From Acidobacteriota bacterium (GTDB lineage: Bacteria > Acidobacteriota > Thermoanaerobaculia > UBA5066), in the NCBI GenBank assembly GCA_008363385.1, contig RHKY01000025.1, positions 1 to 64,000 on the forward strand: a DNA stretch of 64,000 nt, read 5' to 3'. Below the pieces are notes generated by a model. That model did not search any database. It worked only from the letters and a program-made list of their open reading frames with translations, and was not told where the DNA came from. Of this stretch, positions 60,663 to 64,000 are shown piece by piece. The position numbers were made by a program, and so were the translations under genes. Numbering within the stretch: position 1 is the first letter of the stretch; each line of letters starts with the position of its first letter.

Positions 60663-61235
60663 ATGAACCCCCGCAAGCCCGGCCCTCGCCCGCTCGCGTT
60701 CCTCGCGGCCCTGCTGGCGCTCGCGATCGCGGGCGCCTCCACCCCCGCCCTCGCCCAGAGCTGGGGCGTCGGCGTCGGCGGCGCGCTCGTCGACGACGTC
60801 GGTAACGAGGGGAAGCCCTCCGGAACCCTGGAGTCGAGCGAGCTGCACGCCTTCGCCGAGCTCTGGATCGAGCCCGGCACGTACCTGCAGATACGGTACG
60901 CGCGGCTCGAGCTCCCCGGGACGGTCGAAGGCTCCCCGGAGGTCCGCGTGAACGCCGCCGAGGTCACCGCCTCGTACCTCTTCCGCGAGGAGTGGTGGGA
61001 AGGGGGCTTCTTCGGCGGGATCGGCGGCTACCGGCTCGACCCGTGCTCGCCGGAAGGGGAGCAGGTGGTGGTCGACGAGAAGGAGGACGCCTTCGGGCTG
61101 ACCGGCGGCCTCCTGATGGTCGTCCGCGTGATGAGGAACTTCGACGTCCGCGTCGAGGGGAGGATCCGGTGGATCGCCGCCGACGTCGAGCGGACGCCCA
61201 TTTCGATCGGGGCGAGCCTGGCGTACCGGTTCTGA
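60663..61235 (+). CDS. Small outer-membrane beta-barrel protein
   Basis: 190-aa protein with signal peptide (PLAFLAALLALAIAGASTPA, cleavage after ALAQ) and about eight amphipathic strands (QSWGVGVGGALVDDVG, TYLQIRYARLELPG, AAEVTASYLFREEW, GLTGGLLMVVRVMRN) ending in ISIGASLAYRF. This resembles OmpW/OmpA-like small barrels. Function unknown. A strong promoter and a strong downstream hairpin indicate a monocistronic, possibly abundant product. Confidence 0.75.
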   Translation: MNPRKPGPRPLAFLAALLALAIAGASTPALAQSWGVGVGGALVDDVGNEGKPSGTLESSELHAFAELWIEPGTYLQIRYARLELPGTVEGSPEVRVNAAEVTASYLFREEWWEGGFFGGIGGYRLDPCSPEGEQVVVDEKEDAFGLTGGLLMVVRVMRNFDVRVEGRIRWIAADVERTPISIGASLAYRF

Positions 61236-61243
61236 GGTGAACA

Positions 61244-61273
61244 GGGAGAACCCGGGACCGCCCGGGTTCTCCC
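61244..61273 (+). terminator. Strong hairpin after the beta-barrel gene
   Basis: Perfect 13-bp stem GGGAGAACCCGGG / CCCGGGTTCTCCC with an ACCG loop, 8 nt after the stop codon. No T tract follows. Confidence 0.65.
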
Positions 61274-61412
61274 TCGCCGCTGGCGCGGCTCCCACTCCGC
61301 TGCGGGAAGGCGGGTCCGCCGTCGCGGACCGGCCGAGCGGCCGGGGGACCGGCGAGCCGCCGGGCTGCGCGGGGGACCTCTCCTGACGCGGGACCCCCAT
61401 GAAACGGTGGGA

Positions 61413-61440
61413 CCCCGCTCGACCGGGCGGCCGAGCGGGG
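61413..61440. terminator. Second hairpin in the 61.2-61.8 kb gap
   Basis: Perfect 9-bp stem CCCCGCTCG / CGAGCGGGG with a 10-nt loop. It could be another terminator or the edge of a decayed element. Confidence 0.4.
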
Positions 61441-61779
61441 CTAGCGGCGGTGGGTCCTGGGTTCTGGAGGGTGGTTCTAGGAAGGTCTGTTGGTGGTGGG
61501 CCCGCCCTCCAGGAGGAGGACGGGTTCTTCAGGGACGGGACTGAAGATCGAGTTCATTCTCACGAATGCCTTTGCGATCTCCTGCTCCTCTATACGCAAC
61601 AGGCGTGCCGACCGGATTGCCCTACCCGAACCACAGGATAAGTCCCGGCAGGTCAGCTCTTCTCCGTGTCGGGCGGCCTCGCGCTCCTGGGGCCCCCGTC
61701 CTCTTTGGGATCGCAGGCTGACTCATTTCGGCACCGCGGCCTTCGAAGGAGAGCGCTCTGAGACCGAGGGGGGCCGGGC
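61441..61779. other. Intergenic stretch with no recognised gene, lower G+C
   Basis: About 340 bp (part of a 544-bp gap) that is less G+C-rich than its surroundings and does not show the window's usual strong third-position G/C bias. It has repeated CTGGGTTCTGG/GGTTCTAGG-like tracts around 61456-61485. A minus-strand frame through about 61510-61640 encodes ARLLRIEEQEIAKAFVRMNS but has no convincing start or family match. It may be a decayed acquired gene. No tRNA or recognised RNA was seen. Confidence 0.4.
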
Positions 61780-62229
61780 TCAGGCGACGGGGAGGAGGCT
61801 CGACTCCTTCTTGACGGAGATGGAGAGGTCGACGCGGGTGCGGGCGACGCCCCGGGCCGCCTGGATCCGCTCGCGGAGGAGGAGCTCGAAGTGCGAGAGG
61901 TCCCGGGCCCGGACCTTGAGCCGGTATCCGAACTCGCCGGAGATCGTGTGGCACTCCTGGACCTCCAGGAGGGTCTCGATCTCGTCCAGGAACGCCCGCT
62001 CGAACCGCGGGTGCTCCAGCCCGACGTCGACGTAGGCGACGAGCGGCATCCCGACCGCCAGCGGGTCGAGCAGCGCCGCGAAGCGCCGGATGAAACCCCG
62101 CGTCTCGAGCTTCTTGATCCGCTCGTTGACCGACGGCGTCGTCAGGCCCACGGCCTCCGCTATGCGCGCCTGGGAGGTCTTTCCGTCGCGCTGGAGGATG
62201 TCGAGGATCTGGCGGTCGATCTCGTCCAT
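61780..62229 (-). CDS. Lrp/AsnC-family transcriptional regulator
   Basis: 149-aa regulator with an N-terminal AsnC-type HTH (MDEIDRQILDILQRDGKTSQ, ARIAEAVGLTTPSVNERIKK) and a C-terminal RAM/ligand-binding domain (VGMPLVAYVDVGLEHPRFER, VQECHTISGEFGYRLKVRAR). Such proteins respond to amino acids or related metabolites. The ATG abuts one arm of a perfect inverted repeat, suggesting autoregulation. No Shine-Dalgarno is visible. Its targets are unknown; proline dehydrogenase and the racemase operon in the same region are candidates by analogy with amino-acid-responsive Lrp proteins. Confidence 0.92.
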   Translation of the reverse strand: MDEIDRQILDILQRDGKTSQARIAEAVGLTTPSVNERIKKLETRGFIRRFAALLDPLAVGMPLVAYVDVGLEHPRFERAFLDEIETLLEVQECHTISGEFGYRLKVRARDLSHFELLLRERIQAARGVARTRVDLSISVKKESSLLPVA

Positions 62230-62268
62230 ATAAAGTTCGGCGATGCCGACGAAGCTTCGAACTTTATA
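62229..62268 (-). promoter_or_regulatory. Inverted repeat / operator-promoter of the Lrp gene
   Basis: TATAAAGTTCG (62229-62239) and CGAACTTTATA (62258-62268) form a perfect 11-bp inverted repeat. A smaller palindrome CGAAGCTTCG (62250-62259) abuts the distal arm. The distal arm, read on the minus strand as TATAAAG, is also a plausible -10 for the gene, so binding would block transcription. Confidence 0.6.
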
Positions 62269-62323
62269 CGGCTGACGGGCGGCGGAATCAAGAGGGATTC
62301 GCCTTCGGACCGGCGCCCCGGCC

Positions 62324-63568
62324 TCAGCCCGAGAGGACCGTGCCCTTCGGGATGACGACGACGCCCCCCTCGGAGACGTGGAAACGGCGGCAGTCCGCCT
62401 CGGGGTCGAAGCCGATCTCGACCTTCGCCGGGAGCCGCACTCCCTTGTCCACGATGACTCGCCGGAGCCGGACGTACCGGCCGACGTCGACGCCGTCCAT
62501 CAGGACGCACTCCTCGATGTGGGCGTAGGAGTTGACCCTCACCCTCGGGAAGAGGATCGAGCGGTGGATGTTGCCGCCCGAGATGACGCAGCCCGCAGCG
62601 ACCATCGAGTCCGTGGCGAGGCCGACGCGCTGCGACGCGGCGTCGGCGAAGACGAACTTGGCGGGCGGGAGCTGCGGCGAGTGGCTCTTGATCGGCCACC
62701 GCGGGTTGTAGAGGTTCAACGGCGGCGTGACCGAGATGAGGTCCATCGTGGCTTCCCAGTACGAGTCGACCGTGCCGACGTCGCGCCAGTAGCTCGCCGG
62801 CTCGTCCTCTCCGGGGACGCGGTTCTTCGAGAAGTCGTACGCGCCGACCCGGGCGCCTCCCGCGAGGACCCCGGGGACGATCGTCCGGCCGAAGTCGTGG
62901 GACGTGTCCTGCAGGGCGTCGTTCTCGAGGGCCTCGATGAGGACCTTCGAGCGGAAGATGTAGTTGCCCATCGACGCCAGCGCGAAGCCGGGGAGGTCGG
63001 GCATCTCGCGGGGCTCGCGCGGCTTCTCCTCGAAGCCGAGGACGCGCCCGTCGGGGCCCACCTCGAGGACGCCGAACCGCGTGGCCTCCTCGACGGGGAC
63101 CGGCACCGCCGCGATCGTCAGGTCCCAGCCCGACTCCTCGTGGGCGGCGAGCATCGGGCTGACGTCCATGAGGTAGACGTGGTCGCCGCCGAAGACCACC
63201 ACGTGCTCGGGCCGCTCGTCGAAGATCAGGTCGAGGTTCTGGTAGACGGCGTCGGCGGTCCCCCGGAACCAGTGCGGCCCCCGGCGCATCTGCGCGGGCA
63301 CCGGGTCTACGAACTGCCCGATGTCCGAGGTGAGGCGCCAGGTCCTGACGATGTGCTCGATCAGCGAGTTCGACTTGAACTGCGTGAGGACCTTGACCTT
63401 GGTGAACCCGGAGTTGATCAGGTTGTTGAGGACGAAGTCGATGATCCGGTAGCGGCCGCCGAAAGGGACCGCGGGCTTGGCCCGGTCCTTCGTCAGCGGG
63501 AAGAGCCGCTCCCCCATCCCCCCGGCCAGGACGAGCGAGAGCACCTCGCGGTGCTGGAGGATCTTCAC
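62324..63568 (-). CDS. glgC: Glucose-1-phosphate adenylyltransferase
   Basis: 414-aa ADP-glucose pyrophosphorylase making ADP-glucose for glycogen synthesis. Nucleotidyltransferase motif LAGGMGERLFPLTKDRAKPA, then VPFGGRYRIIDFVLNN, HWFRGTADAVYQNL, FGGDHVYLMD, RFGVLEVGPDGRVLGFEEKP, YWRDVGTVDSYWEA, and a C-terminal left-handed beta-helix (GCVISGGNIHRSILFPRVRV, RVIVDKGVRLP). The GTG at 63568 has a strong GGAGGTGA Shine-Dalgarno. TAAGAT on the minus strand (63598-63603) is a probable -10. It is divergent from the dnaJ-like gene. Confidence 0.95.
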   Translation of the reverse strand: MKILQHREVLSLVLAGGMGERLFPLTKDRAKPAVPFGGRYRIIDFVLNNLINSGFTKVKVLTQFKSNSLIEHIVRTWRLTSDIGQFVDPVPAQMRRGPHWFRGTADAVYQNLDLIFDERPEHVVVFGGDHVYLMDVSPMLAAHEESGWDLTIAAVPVPVEEATRFGVLEVGPDGRVLGFEEKPREPREMPDLPGFALASMGNYIFRSKVLIEALENDALQDTSHDFGRTIVPGVLAGGARVGAYDFSKNRVPGEDEPASYWRDVGTVDSYWEATMDLISVTPPLNLYNPRWPIKSHSPQLPPAKFVFADAASQRVGLATDSMVAAGCVISGGNIHRSILFPRVRVNSYAHIEECVLMDGVDVGRYVRLRRVIVDKGVRLPAKVEIGFDPEADCRRFHVSEGGVVVIPKGTVLSG

Positions 63569-63644
63569 CGGCTCACCTCCGCGCGTCGTCTGCGGCCATC
63601 TTACCCGGGCCTTCGCTGGCCGGATCGGGTATCTTTTTCGCGCC

Positions 63645-64000
63645 ATGCGCGACCTCTACGAGGTCCTCGGCGTCCCGCGGACCGCCTCCGAGGCCGAGAT
63701 CAAGAGAGCCTACAGGCGCCTCGCGCGCCGCCACCACCCGGACGTGAACCCGGGCGACACCTCGGCGCAGAGCCGCTTCCAGGAGATCGCCGCCGCGTAC
63801 GAGGTGCTGAAGGACCCCGAGCGCCGCCGCTACTACGACCGCACCGGCGACACCGGTCCCGTGCGGCCCGAGGCGGCGGCCTCGCCCGGCGCGGGCGGGC
63901 CTTTCGGAGGCGGGCCTTTCGCCGGCGCGGGCCGGGGGACGACGTTCCGCTGGGGCGGCGGCTTCGGCGACCTCTTCTCGGACCTCTTCTCCGGGGGCTC
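63645..64000 (+). CDS. DnaJ-like J-domain protein (truncated by window edge)
   Basis: First 118 residues of a J-domain protein: RDLYEVLGVPRTASEAEIKR, AYRRLARRHHPDVNPGDTSA (HPD motif), EIAAAYEVLKDPERRRYYDR, then a Gly/Phe-rich stretch beginning GGPFGGGPFAGAGRG. It should stimulate a DnaK ATPase. DnaJ versus CbpA cannot be decided because the zinc-finger region lies outside the window. The ATG lies 9 nt after TATCTT (63630-63635), without a Shine-Dalgarno. Confidence 0.88.
   Translation, partial: MRDLYEVLGVPRTASEAEIKRAYRRLARRHHPDVNPGDTSAQSRFQEIAAAYEVLKDPERRRYYDRTGDTGPVRPEAAASPGAGGPFGGGPFAGAGRGTTFRWGGGFGDLFSDLFSGG

Noticed and set aside
1-64000. tRNA, rRNA, insertion sequence or prophage genes
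   Set aside because: No tRNA T-loop/acceptor pattern, no rRNA, and no transposase or integrase motif was found on either strand by eye; a covariance-model scan would be decisive.

Overview
This is a high-G+C (roughly 70 %) stretch of a bacterial chromosome with almost no intergenic space, many 4-bp ATGA/GTGA overlaps and many GTG/TTG starts. Outer-membrane beta-barrels, an O-antigen ligase, a SurA-like periplasmic chaperone and a lytic transglycosylase indicate a diderm. A haem A synthase/haem O synthase fusion plus SCO and DUF420 proteins indicate an aerobic haem-copper oxidase encoded elsewhere. The style (giant secreted SdrD-like/C25 proteins, CPBP-PepSY proteins, high G+C) recalls Acidobacteriota such as Thermoanaerobaculia-like lineages. 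That placement is inference: no rRNA or tRNA gene was found.

Layout. 1-2.6 kb is a toxin-antitoxin (TA) island: two near-identical higA copies, a RelE/NadS pair, a MazE/MazF-type pair, a CopG-like antitoxin, and an antitoxin followed by a truncated RelE/ParE toxin. Three direct repeats of about 90 bp punctuate the island; the third lies in the 3' end of the O-antigen ligase gene. 2.6-7.0 kb holds that ligase, a secreted TPR protein, an unknown exported protein and a beta-barrel. 7.0-19.85 kb is a candidate RiPP (ribosomally made, post-translationally modified peptide) locus: two PqqD-like chaperones, a radical SAM/SPASM enzyme, a 59-aa three-cysteine precursor, an HprK-like kinase, a PF14907-type nucleotidyltransferase and an S26-like peptidase. 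A 2,545-aa C25 (gingipain-type) protein is translationally coupled within it. A large CPBP-PepSY membrane protease and a tiny membrane protein follow to 23.5 kb.

23.6-28.2 kb carries a SNF2 helicase with a SWIM-domain partner and an unknown protein. 28.2-30.9 kb is a three-gene ABC-2 exporter. 30.9-37.2 kb is housekeeping (rsmI, SurA-like, lytic transglycosylase, HIT, murA, prmC). 37.3-43.4 kb has a PAS/receiver protein, then DUF420, SCO, an ABC-2 exporter and the CtaA-CtaB fusion. 43.5-46.6 kb is a three-gene operon matching the N-succinylamino-acid racemase pathway (racemase, M20 hydrolase, GNAT acyltransferase). 46.6-47.9 kb is rpmE-prfA.

48.0-49.7 kb encodes an FHA-GAF-SpoIIE phosphatase. 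49.7-56.6 kb is an operon of sensor kinase, NtrC-type regulator and secreted M14 peptidase. 56.8-61.2 kb has an outer-membrane protein, proline dehydrogenase, a ComF-like phosphoribosyltransferase and a small beta-barrel. 61.2-61.8 kb is the only long stretch without a recognised gene. An Lrp/AsnC regulator, glgC and a truncated dnaJ-like gene close the window.

Many operons begin with a -10-like hexamer only 6-9 nt before the start codon and no ribosome-binding site, suggesting widespread leaderless transcription.
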